The notes under the pieces are model-generated. The model did not search any database. It was not told the origin of the DNA and worked only from the letters and a program-made list of their open reading frames with translations. Positions 26,337 through 34,077 of a stretch of 64,000 nt of DNA are shown here, one piece after another. Position 1 is the stretch's first letter, and each line of letters opens with the position of its first letter. This stretch comes from Thiofilum flexile DSM 14609 (GTDB lineage Bacteria > Pseudomonadota > Gammaproteobacteria > Thiotrichales > Thiotrichaceae): the NCBI RefSeq assembly GCF_000380185.1, contig NZ_KB904747.1, positions 124,001-188,000 of the forward strand, given 5' to 3'. Position numbers and translations under genes: made by a program.

Positions 26337-26876
26337 ATGACAACACCAATTCATGTCAATAGGTGTCCCCCCGTACCGAGCTCAACGCATTTGCCCCCTG
26401 AGCCGTTAGTAACACCTACGCCAGTAAATGATAAATCCTTTGCTAAATCGAATTTAATGGGGGCAATAGGGTCTAAAAACTGGTCACGTAGGTTTTATTA
26501 TCATTTAGCTCAGCTCATTGAAAATAGAATAGCGCAATTATTACCTCGCCATACTTATGATCCTAAACCATTTAAAACTCAGCAGGGCTTATCTGGTTTG
26601 AAAGTGTGTGGTTTAGCTGATCGCGTGGAGCATACCTTTGATCCTTGGAATCCTTTACCTAATCAAGATTTAATTTTTTTAGGTCTAGACCAAGATTATC
26701 AGCAAGCGGTAGTGAGTATTACTATTGGCGGGGATACTACCCCCGTTAATCACGAAAACGGACAACTGGTTGCCCGCTATCTCAATTTTGGCTCATTGCG
26801 TTATATTGAAGGGGAGCTAAATTTAGCCGATGGTTCTAAAATACCCTTGCAAGTACATATTGTTAAAGCCTTGTAA
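26337..26876 (+). CDS. hypothetical protein with proline-rich N-terminus
   Basis: A 179-residue protein not recognised as a known family. Residues 1-32 are Pro/Val/Thr-rich, and residues 48-66 (NWSRRFYYHLAQLIENRIAQ) suggest an amphipathic helix. The last 90 residues look beta-rich with several turns (PWNPLPNQDLIFLGLDQD, TIGGDTTPVN, YLNFGSLRYIEGEL). There is no signal peptide or membrane segment, so a cytoplasmic location is expected. AAGGA lies eight bases before the ATG, supporting expression. It ends one base before the convergent AEC transporter stop, leaving no room for a terminator. Confidence 0.6.
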   Translation: MTTPIHVNRCPPVPSSTHLPPEPLVTPTPVNDKSFAKSNLMGAIGSKNWSRRFYYHLAQLIENRIAQLLPRHTYDPKPFKTQQGLSGLKVCGLADRVEHTFDPWNPLPNQDLIFLGLDQDYQQAVVSITIGGDTTPVNHENGQLVARYLNFGSLRYIEGELNLADGSKIPLQVHIVKAL

Positions 26877-26877
26877 A

Positions 26878-27765
26878 CTAGTGCGGTAGAGCAAAATATA
26901 AAGTAAGGGGTATGGCTATTAAACTGCCTAAATTAGCGATTAATACAATAGAAGCCACTTTTTCTGGTTCTTGTTTATAACGCTCAGACACCAATACATT
27001 CAAAACAGCAGGTGGTAAGGCAGCAAACAACAAGAGCCAAGCAAATTGCTCTTGATTTAAAGGCATAACCATCTGAAACGCTAAAGCACAAATGATCCCT
27101 GAAAGTGGAGCAGCAAAAGCTCCTAATACGCCTAATTTCCAATCGCGAAAATTAATATCTAAGAGCCGCACACCGAGAGCAAATAACATTAGAGGAATAG
27201 CCACTTGCCCCATGAGCTTAAGGGTATTAGCAATCGGGGCGGGTAGCGTTATATGCAAGGTACTGAAAATTAAGCCTAAAATTGTGGCCTGAATCATCGG
27301 CATTTTCAATAACGTCCACGGGCGGGTGCGATGATCTAAAATAAACATGCCTACCGTGAAATGCAGAATCATTTCGACCAAAAATAATACCACCCCCGCT
27401 TGTAAGGCTGTCTCACCAAAGGCAAATAGCATTAAGGGTAAGCCCATATTCCCGGAGTTATTAAACATCATCGGCGGGAGAAAGGTTTTAGCATTAATTT
27501 TAAATAGCCAGACCAAAGGCAGTAATACTAGACCCGATCCTAACACCACCACCGTACCGGCTAGCGCGAGTGTGACATAAGCCCCCCAAGCAAAGGGCTT
27601 ATCAATCAATACCCAAAAGATTAAGAGTGGGGTAAATACATCCATATTGATCTGATTAATCACGCCTAGATTAATCCGAAAGCGATACCCATACGCTGCA
27701 CCAATGCCCGCACAAGCAAATACTGGAAAAATAATGCCCAAAATACGTAACATTAGTTCTAACAT
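26878..27765 (-). CDS. AEC-family (auxin efflux carrier type) transporter
   Basis: A 295-residue permease with about ten membrane helices. The N-terminal part has GIIFPVFACAGIGAAYG, helix four carries the family motif MMFNNSGNMGLPL, and the second half repeats the pattern (MLFALGVRLLDI). Bacterial AEC members move malate, malonate or other organic acids; the substrate here is unknown. The start ATG at 27765 has only a weak GAG upstream. The globin gene lies 26 bases upstream on the same strand and may share a transcript. Confidence 0.85.
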   Translation of the reverse strand: MLELMLRILGIIFPVFACAGIGAAYGYRFRINLGVINQINMDVFTPLLIFWVLIDKPFAWGAYVTLALAGTVVVLGSGLVLLPLVWLFKINAKTFLPPMMFNNSGNMGLPLMLFAFGETALQAGVVLFLVEMILHFTVGMFILDHRTRPWTLLKMPMIQATILGLIFSTLHITLPAPIANTLKLMGQVAIPLMLFALGVRLLDINFRDWKLGVLGAFAAPLSGIICALAFQMVMPLNQEQFAWLLLFAALPPAVLNVLVSERYKQEPEKVASIVLIANLGSLIAIPLTLYFALPH

Positions 27766-27791
27766 AGGAAGTACTCAATGATTAAAATGCT

Positions 27792-28181
27792 TTATCCCGC
27801 CTGATTGCGCATATGATCTGCGGTTTGACGGAAAGCAAATTGTAGCGCTTGTTTGAGTGCAGTATCACTGACTTGTTCATTTAAAGCTTGATCCATACAT
27901 AGCAGCCATTGATCGCGCATGGCTAGATTAATAGGGAAAGGTAAGTGGCGTGCTCTGAGCATAGGATGTCCATATTCTTGAATATAGAGCGAGGGGCCGC
28001 CCAGCCAGCCGGATAAAAATTTAAATAATTTATCGCGCGAGGTGGTTAAATCTTGTGGATGGAGTTGGCGTAACTCCCAAGCTTCTGGAATTGTGTCCAT
28101 AATCTCGTAAAAGCGGGTCGCTAACTGATATACTCCCTGCTCACCCCCTAATTGTGCATAATGCGTTTGGGTTAAATCCAT
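27792..28181 (-). CDS. group II truncated haemoglobin
   Basis: A 129-residue 2-on-2 globin. Group II features are visible: the proximal histidine in MLRARHLPFPI (about His79), Trp92 in RDQWLLCMDQAL, Tyr25 in RFYEIMD and the F-loop GHPMLR. Members bind O2, NO or peroxide and protect against oxidative and nitrosative stress; some assist respiration at low oxygen. AGGAG precedes the ATG by seven bases. It is transcribed toward the AEC transporter. Confidence 0.9.
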   Translation of the reverse strand: MDLTQTHYAQLGGEQGVYQLATRFYEIMDTIPEAWELRQLHPQDLTTSRDKLFKFLSGWLGGPSLYIQEYGHPMLRARHLPFPINLAMRDQWLLCMDQALNEQVSDTALKQALQFAFRQTADHMRNQAG

Positions 28182-28271
28182 ATACGGCTCCTAAAAATGA
28201 AAGATAAATAGTGTAGCGAGATTTAGTGGGGGGCTAAATTGAGAATTGCTAAATTTGATCCTGCTTGTCTC

Positions 28272-28300
28272 TTATATAGTGAGCGCCATATGGCTATAAT
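28272..28300 (+). promoter_or_regulatory. candidate promoter of typA
   Basis: TTATAT (28272-28277) and a perfect TATAAT (28295-28300) are 17 bases apart, 35 bases before the GTG start of typA. The -35 box is weak but the -10 box is ideal. Confidence 0.45.
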
Positions 28301-28335
28301 CGCGCCTTAATTTTCTCTCTTTGAGTACTCTGACT

Positions 28336-30177
28336 GTGATCCAGAATTTACGAAATATTGCCATTATTGCTCACGTTGACCATGGCAAGACCACTTTAGT
28401 TGATAAATTACTACAACAATCCGGCACTTTAGATGCCCGCGCTCAAGTGGATGAGCGCATGATGGACTCTAATGCATTAGAAAAAGAACGCGGCATTACC
28501 ATTTTGGCAAAAAATACGGCGATCCGCTGGAAGAATCCAGCCGATGGCATTGAATACCGTATTAATATTGTTGATACCCCCGGACATGCTGACTTTGGTG
28601 GCGAGGTTGAGCGGGTATTATCGATGGTAGATTCGGTATTATTACTCGTGGATGCAGTAGACGGCCCTATGCCACAAACTCGCTTTGTGACGCAAAAGGC
28701 ATTCTCACATGGTTTAAAACCGATTGTCGTTATTAATAAAATCGACCGTCCCGGTGCCGATCCTGCGAAAGTGATGGATCAGGTATTTAGCCTATTCGAT
28801 AATCTTGGCGCGACCGATGAGCAACTCGACTTCCCCGTCGTTTATGCTTCGGCTTTAAATGGCTTTGCCGGTTTAGAAGAAACCGTGAATAGTGGTGATA
28901 TGACGCCGCTGTTCCAAACCATTATTGAGCATGTAGCAGCCCCTGATGTTGAGGTTGATGCACCGTTTCAAATGCAAATCAGCTCGCTAGACTATAACCC
29001 ATACCTTGGGATTATCGGGATTGGGCGGATTAAGCAGGGTAAGATTCGTTCTAATACTCAAATCAAAGCCATTGATGTAAATGGTGAAGTACGTGGTGGA
29101 CGGGTATTAAAAATTCTCGGTTTCCACGGTTTAGAGCGTATTGAAGTTCCTGAAGCGCAAGCAGGCGATATTATTGCGTTCTCCGGTATGGATGAGTTGT
29201 ATATCTCGGACACTATTTGTGATCCCGATAATATTGTGGCACTGCCACCGCTCACCATTGATGAGCCGACCGTGACTATGACGTTCCAAGTCAATACCTC
29301 ACCTTTTTCGGGTAAGGAAGTAAAAACCGGAACCTCATCACGCCGTCTCCAAGAGCGTTTAGCTCAAGAGCTATTACATAACGTCGCGCTACGGGTAGAA
29401 CCTACTGATGACCCTGAAAAGTTCCGTGTATCAGGTCGGGGCGAGCTGCATCTGGGTATTTTGATTGAAAATATGCGCCGCGAGGGCTATGAGCTAGCGG
29501 TATCGCGTCCTGAGGTTATTATTAAAGAAGTAAACGGCGAGAAACAAGAGCCTTATGAGGATGTTTCGGTCGATATTGAAGAGCAGCATCAAGGTTCTAT
29601 TATGGAAGCGCTCGGCCTGCGTCGTGGGGAACTCAAAGATATGGTTCCTGATGGTAAAGGGCGGGTACGTTTACAATATATGATCCCTTCCCGTGGATTG
29701 ATTGGTTTCCAAACCGAATTCATGACCTCCACATCGGGTACAGGTTTGCTATATCACACCTTCTCGCATTACGGCCCTTATAAAGCCGGTAGTATCGGGC
29801 AACGTATTAATGGTGTAATGATTGCCAATGCGACGGGTAAAGCCTTAGCGTATGCTTTATTCAATCTACAAGATCGCGGACGCCTCTTTATCGGTCACGG
29901 TGAAGAAGTGTATGAGGGTATGGTGATTGGTATTCATAGCCGTGATAATGACCTAGTGGTGAATCCACTCAAAGCTAAACAGCTCACTAATATTCGTGCG
30001 GCTGGAACGGATGAAAACTTAATTCTCACCCCACCGATTCGTTACACCCTAGAGCAAGCTTTAGAGTTTATTGATGATGATGAATTAGTAGAGGTGACTC
30101 CACAAAGCATTCGGATTCGTAAACGTTTCTTATTAGAGCATGAGCGCAAAAAAGCGTTTAAGGCTAATCAAGAGTAA
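28336..30177 (+). CDS. typA: ribosome-associated GTPase TypA/BipA
   Basis: A translational GTPase that aids 50S ribosome assembly and stress or cold adaptation. It has 613 residues (E. coli 607). The G motifs are [29 protein letters not shown] and [10 protein letters not shown], followed by the beta-barrel domain and the EF-G-like domains III and V with the BipA-specific C-terminus ([24 protein letters not shown]). The start is most likely GTG at 28336 ([15 protein letters not shown]), which matches the family; a TTG at 28321 would add five residues. It ends at the hairpin 30192-30220. Confidence 0.97.
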   Translation: MIQNLRNIAIIAHVDHGKTTLVDKLLQQSGTLDARAQVDERMMDSNALEKERGITILAKNTAIRWKNPADGIEYRINIVDTPGHADFGGEVERVLSMVDSVLLLVDAVDGPMPQTRFVTQKAFSHGLKPIVVINKIDRPGADPAKVMDQVFSLFDNLGATDEQLDFPVVYASALNGFAGLEETVNSGDMTPLFQTIIEHVAAPDVEVDAPFQMQISSLDYNPYLGIIGIGRIKQGKIRSNTQIKAIDVNGEVRGGRVLKILGFHGLERIEVPEAQAGDIIAFSGMDELYISDTICDPDNIVALPPLTIDEPTVTMTFQVNTSPFSGKEVKTGTSSRRLQERLAQELLHNVALRVEPTDDPEKFRVSGRGELHLGILIENMRREGYELAVSRPEVIIKEVNGEKQEPYEDVSVDIEEQHQGSIMEALGLRRGELKDMVPDGKGRVRLQYMIPSRGLIGFQTEFMTSTSGTGLLYHTFSHYGPYKAGSIGQRINGVMIANATGKALAYALFNLQDRGRLFIGHGEEVYEGMVIGIHSRDNDLVVNPLKAKQLTNIRAAGTDENLILTPPIRYTLEQALEFIDDDELVEVTPQSIRIRKRFLLEHERKKAFKANQE

Positions 30178-30191
30178 TCTAGAACTCATTA

Positions 30192-30220
30192 AAAAAGGAC
30201 ACTCTAGTGGTGTCCTTTTT
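30192..30220. terminator. bidirectional terminator after typA
   Basis: aaaaaggacac (30192-30202) and gtgtccttttt (30210-30220) form a perfect 11-bp stem with a 7-base loop. The A-run and T-run serve typA on one strand and the acidic secreted-protein gene on the other. Confidence 0.9.
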
Positions 30221-30242
30221 GTTTATTGCCAGCTCTATGGGT

Positions 30243-30812
30243 TTATTGAGCGGTTTCTGTACCAGTCATCACATAGGTACCGGAATCATCAGTTCCCTCA
30301 TCGCCAGCGGCTGTCTGTACACCTTCGTCTGTGGTCTCATCCATAGTGGATTCACTGAGATCATCTACTGCAGATCCATCAGCGGCAGCAGACTCATTAC
30401 CAGTAGTAGTACTGGCAGCAGAACCCTCTACAGTAGGCTCATCGGCTAGCGTGCCACTATTTTCGGTAACACACTCTTGCATGAACTCATCCATAGCCTC
30501 TTCGGTTACACCTTCGTCTTGAGCCGCTTTTTCACAGACCTGCATTACCTCATCAGAAGCCACTTCTTCATCTTCGGCAGGTACAGCTTCAATAGTGGTT
30601 TCATCGGTGGATTCTTCGACTGTATCCACCTCATTCGCCGCTAGTTCAATGGCAGCCGTAGCACCACTAGCAGAGGCATCATTGACACTCGCTAAGATCT
30701 GAATTTCACTCTCGGCGGGAGCCGCTGCTAAGTTTTCACTCGCCCAGAGTGCAGCACTGAGTGAAAAAGATAAAAGAGCAGCCACGTGTATTGTTATTGT
30801 TTTTAGTTTCAT
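30243..30812 (-). CDS. secreted, highly acidic protein of unknown function
   Basis: A 189-residue protein with a signal peptide (MKLKTITIHVAALLSFSLSAALWA, cleavage before SE). The mature part is very rich in Glu, Asp, Ala, Ser and Thr, with almost no basic residues and little hydrophobic core, so it is probably disordered. Two cysteines (VCEKAAQDEGVTEEAM and MQECV) bracket the only helix-like segment and could form a disulfide. No family is recognised. An ion-binding or periplasmic osmotic role is conceivable but unsupported. AAGGGG lies seven bases before the ATG. Confidence 0.7.
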   Translation of the reverse strand: MKLKTITIHVAALLSFSLSAALWASENLAAAPAESEIQILASVNDASASGATAAIELAANEVDTVEESTDETTIEAVPAEDEEVASDEVMQVCEKAAQDEGVTEEAMDEFMQECVTENSGTLADEPTVEGSAASTTTGNESAAADGSAVDDLSESTMDETTDEGVQTAAGDEGTDDSGTYVMTGTETAQ

Positions 30813-31005
30813 TTAGTTACCCCTTACATAAGTTAAGATTTAGTCAGTTCTTAGACTGACTATATAGCCCACTAAGTTCCCGCCGTCTATCCAGATTTGC
30901 ATTAAAATAGTATAGATAACCCCTACTTACCCCCTGCACTGTTTAGCCGCCTGAAAAACCCAAGGCATTGTAAGGCGCAGCACCTGACTGCCACTTGATT
31001 ATTGC

Positions 31006-32298
31006 CTAAGAGCGCTCACTTTCACGCGCAATCGCACGATGTCCAATATCGGTACGGAAATACACTTGATCCCAATGAATAACCTTGACCAAATCGTAAG
31101 CTTGCTGCTGAGCTTCGGTGACAGTATCCCCTAATCCCACCGCACATAATACGCGCCCACCATGGGTAAGGACTTGTCCATGCTCCATTTTTGCTCCTGC
31201 ATGAAATACTTTACCGGGTAAGGTTGCCGCTTGCTCTAAGCCACTAATCACCGCACCTTTAGATGAACCTTCTGGATAATTACCGGCTGCTAATACCACA
31301 CCGAGCGCCGCGCGTGAATCCCACTGTGCAGAGACTTGATCTAAGCGCTCATCGAGGGCGGCTTCTACTAACTCCACTAAATCGGATTGCAGGCGCATCA
31401 TAATGGGCTGCGTTTCGGGATCACCAAAGCGGCAATTAAATTCGAGCACCTTAGGCACACCATTTTTATCAATCATAACCCCAGCATATAAAAAGCCGGT
31501 ATAGGGAATCCCATCGGCTGCCATGCCTTCTACTGTCGGAATAATGACTTCCTGCATAATATGGTTATGCATAGCTGGAGTGACCACAGGAGCTGGAGAG
31601 TAGGCACCCATTCCCCCCGTATTAGGCCCTGTATCGCCATTATTGCGAGCTTTATGATCTTGAGAGCTAGCCATGGGTAGAATATGTTGACCGTCTACCA
31701 TGACGATAAAGCTAGCCTCTTCACCGTGTAGAAATTCCTCAATGACGACGCGATGCCCGGCTGTACCAAAGGCATTGCCCGCCAGCATATCGCGGACGGC
31801 ATGAATAGCCTCTTCCTCGGTTTGAGCCAGAATTACCCCTTTGCCGGCAGCTAAGCCATCCGCTTTAATCACTATAGGAGCACCTTGCTCTCGAATATAG
31901 GCAATCGCTGGGTCTATATCGGTGAAATTGCCATAACTGGCAGTAGGAATCTGGTGGCGAGCTAGAAAATCTTTAGTAAAAGCTTTAGAACCTTCAAGTT
32001 GAGCGGCGGCTTGGCTAGGCCCAAAACAACGCAAACCCGCGTTACGAAACGCATCCACGACACCTAGGACTAAAGGAGCCTCTGGGCCAATAATGGTTAA
32101 ATCGACCTTTTCTTGTTGTGCCATTGCGACCAACTCGGCGATTTGATCCACTGCAATAGCGATATTACGCACTTTCGGTTCTAGAGCCGTACCCGAATTG
32201 CCGGGGGCAACCAGCACCTCAGTCACCTTGGGCGATTGAGCGAGCTTCCATGCTAAAGCATGCTCACGCCCACCATTACCTATAACTAGAACCTTCAT
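31006..32298 (-). CDS. purD: phosphoribosylamine-glycine ligase
   Basis: An ATP-grasp enzyme that joins glycine to 5-phosphoribosylamine in purine synthesis (GAR synthetase). It has 430 residues, equal to the family norm. The motifs are MKVLVIGNGGREHALAWKL, GPEAPLVLGVVDAFR, the ATP-grasp loop ADGLAAGKGVILA and EFNCRFGDPETQ. The ATG at 32298 is five bases after AGGAG; an earlier in-frame start at 32331 adds 11 unconserved residues. purH, its usual neighbour, is absent. No PurR-type operator was noticed. Confidence 0.96.
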   Translation of the reverse strand: MKVLVIGNGGREHALAWKLAQSPKVTEVLVAPGNSGTALEPKVRNIAIAVDQIAELVAMAQQEKVDLTIIGPEAPLVLGVVDAFRNAGLRCFGPSQAAAQLEGSKAFTKDFLARHQIPTASYGNFTDIDPAIAYIREQGAPIVIKADGLAAGKGVILAQTEEEAIHAVRDMLAGNAFGTAGHRVVIEEFLHGEEASFIVMVDGQHILPMASSQDHKARNNGDTGPNTGGMGAYSPAPVVTPAMHNHIMQEVIIPTVEGMAADGIPYTGFLYAGVMIDKNGVPKVLEFNCRFGDPETQPIMMRLQSDLVELVEAALDERLDQVSAQWDSRAALGVVLAAGNYPEGSSKGAVISGLEQAATLPGKVFHAGAKMEHGQVLTHGGRVLCAVGLGDTVTEAQQQAYDLVKVIHWDQVYFRTDIGHRAIARESERS

Positions 32299-32563
32299 GA
32301 CGACTCCTAAATAATTCAACTTTGCACACAAGGGCGCTCATTAAAGCCCTAATAAGGTCTATATTCAAGCATTGAACCCCCAGGATACCCTACCAGTTGC
32401 ACTCGAAACGCCTACGCTTGGCGGGAAGTCTTTGCCGATTAGCGTTTTTCGTACCAGATATAGGTGAAGGTGTCCTGTAATTAGTTTATTACTATTTAAA
32501 TGAGTACACAGGTTGCCTCCTAACGATTTATCTCGCACACCAACCCGATGCAAAGGAACTGCT

Positions 32564-32899
32564 ATGCAACACTGTGGACTGGTGATGACCATTCTGACCC
32601 TCGGTCAGTGTTTGGATCAAGACGCCAACTCTAACCCTCTGCCTAGTGGACGAGAGGTTGCCTTGTATTATCAAACCCAAAGCGTTAATGCGACAGCACC
32701 CTGTTATCGACGCCCTAGCGCGGAAAGCAGCCGGGTCACGAATGTGAAAAAAGGAGCTGTGGTGACTATAGCGTCTAGCAGCACTAAATTGATTCGTGAG
32801 GGGCGTGAATATTGGCTGGAAGTTTACCCACCTCTGAGCCATCGTCCGACTTGCTATATGAATACACGCAATTTAATCCCACTACCTAATCCGCGCTAA
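32564..32899 (+). CDS. small SH3-like domain protein
   Basis: A 111-residue protein. After a short N-terminal hydrophobic stretch (MQHCGLVMTILTLGQC) comes a bacterial SH3-like region: ALYYQTQSVNATAPCYRRPSAES, then VTNVKKGAVVTIASSS, then YWLEVYPP and CYMNTRNLIPLP. These strands resemble SH3_3 domains that bind cell-wall peptides. Whether the N-terminus is a signal or lipoprotein signal (LGQC is a poor lipobox) is unclear. AAAGGA lies six bases before the ATG at 32564, which is preferred over an earlier ATG at 32513. It lies just upstream of ispH. Confidence 0.6.
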   Translation: MQHCGLVMTILTLGQCLDQDANSNPLPSGREVALYYQTQSVNATAPCYRRPSAESSRVTNVKKGAVVTIASSSTKLIREGREYWLEVYPPLSHRPTCYMNTRNLIPLPNPR

Positions 32900-32974
32900 A
32901 ACCAACCTTACTCGAAAACTGCACATTAATTCTTTAAGCTTGCGTTATTCCTTTTAATCAGTAGCGAAACCATT

Positions 32975-33916
32975 ATGCGACAAGTCACCTTAGCCACACC
33001 GCGTGGATTTTGTGCGGGTGTTGACCGTGCCATTGAAATCGTTAATCGAGCCTTAGAAGTGCTCGGCGCACCTATCTATGTACGGCATGAGGTGGTACAT
33101 AATCGCTTTGTGGTGAATGATTTACGGGATAAAGGTGCTGTTTTTGTCCAAGAATTAGATGAAGTACCTGATAATGCAACCGTGATTTTTAGCGCACACG
33201 GCGTATCACGGGCGGTACAAGACGAAGCCAAGCAGCGGGGGTTAAAGGTATTTGATGCCACCTGCCCCTTGGTCACTAAAGTGCATTTGGAAGTATTACG
33301 TTATAGTAAAGAAGGGCGCGAAACGATTTTAATCGGACACAAAAATCACCCTGAAGTGGAAGGCACCATGGGGCAATATGATACTAGCTTTGGTGGCAAT
33401 ATTTATCGTGTTGACTCATCCGCTGAGGTGGAGGCACTTCAGGTATGTGATCCTAGCCAACTCGCCTATGTGACCCAAACCACGCTCTCCGTTGATGATA
33501 CTGAAATTGTTATTAATGCCCTACGGACTAAGTTTCCTGCCATTATTGGTCCTAAAAAAGATGATATTTGTTACGCCACTCAAAATCGCCAAGATGCATT
33601 GAAAAAATTAGCGGCTGACTCTGATTTGGTCTTAGTCGTGGGTTCTCCTAATAGCTCTAACTCTAATCGTCTACGTGAAATTGCCGAAAAGCGGGGGATT
33701 CCAGCCTATTTAATTGATGATGCAGACGATATTCAAGAGCAATGGCTGGTGGGTAAAAACCGGATTGGTCTAACTGCAGGCGCTTCAGCGCCCGAAGTAT
33801 TAGTGCAAGGGGTGATTGATCATTTACGCCAGCGCGGTGCAAATGTGCAATTTCAAAATTCGGGCATTACCGAGAGTATTTCATTCGTGCTACCCAAAGA
33901 GTTACGCCTAGATTGA
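32975..33916 (+). CDS. ispH: 4-hydroxy-3-methylbut-2-enyl diphosphate reductase
   Basis: The last enzyme of the MEP isoprenoid pathway, reducing HMBPP to IPP and DMAPP with an Fe-S cluster. Of 313 residues, the cluster ligands are Cys13 ([13 protein letters not shown]), Cys97 ([11 protein letters not shown]) and Cys199 ([10 protein letters not shown]), matching the E. coli positions 12, 96 and 197. [15 protein letters not shown] and the catalytic TQTTLS region are also intact. The ribosome site is weak. It is followed by the palindromic element at 33938-34043. Confidence 0.97.
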   Translation: MRQVTLATPRGFCAGVDRAIEIVNRALEVLGAPIYVRHEVVHNRFVVNDLRDKGAVFVQELDEVPDNATVIFSAHGVSRAVQDEAKQRGLKVFDATCPLVTKVHLEVLRYSKEGRETILIGHKNHPEVEGTMGQYDTSFGGNIYRVDSSAEVEALQVCDPSQLAYVTQTTLSVDDTEIVINALRTKFPAIIGPKKDDICYATQNRQDALKKLAADSDLVLVVGSPNSSNSNRLREIAEKRGIPAYLIDDADDIQEQWLVGKNRIGLTAGASAPEVLVQGVIDHLRQRGANVQFQNSGITESISFVLPKELRLD

Positions 33917-33937
33917 GACTCTAATAAGTACTTGAGC

Positions 33938-34043
33938 CAAAGTAAGCGGGTATTTCCTCCGCAGCCGCTGTGAATACGTCCCTGTACGCTACAAGGCGGC
34001 ATCCCTGCCGCCAAGACTGCTCCAGAAATACCCGTTTACTTTG
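33938..34043. repeat. 106-bp palindromic extragenic element between ispH and polA
   Basis: The outer arms of 19 bases (33938-33956 and 34025-34043) match in inverted orientation at 18 of 19 positions. Inside lies a second perfect hairpin, ggcggca-tccc-tgccgcc (33995-34012), preceded by gtgaatacgtccctgtacgct. The sequence is far more GC-rich than its surroundings. From memory, similar tacgtccctgtacgct / ggcggcat cores recur as dispersed repeats in other gammaproteobacteria. It could also act as a bidirectional terminator for the convergent ispH and polA. Confidence 0.75.
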
Positions 34044-34077
34044 CTATACCTACTTAACTTACCCCGTATAAGTGTGC

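Noticed and set aside
32365-32592. Minus-strand 75-codon frame between purD and the SH3-like gene
   Set aside because: No ribosome site or recognisable protein character; it overlaps the better supported gene on the other strand.
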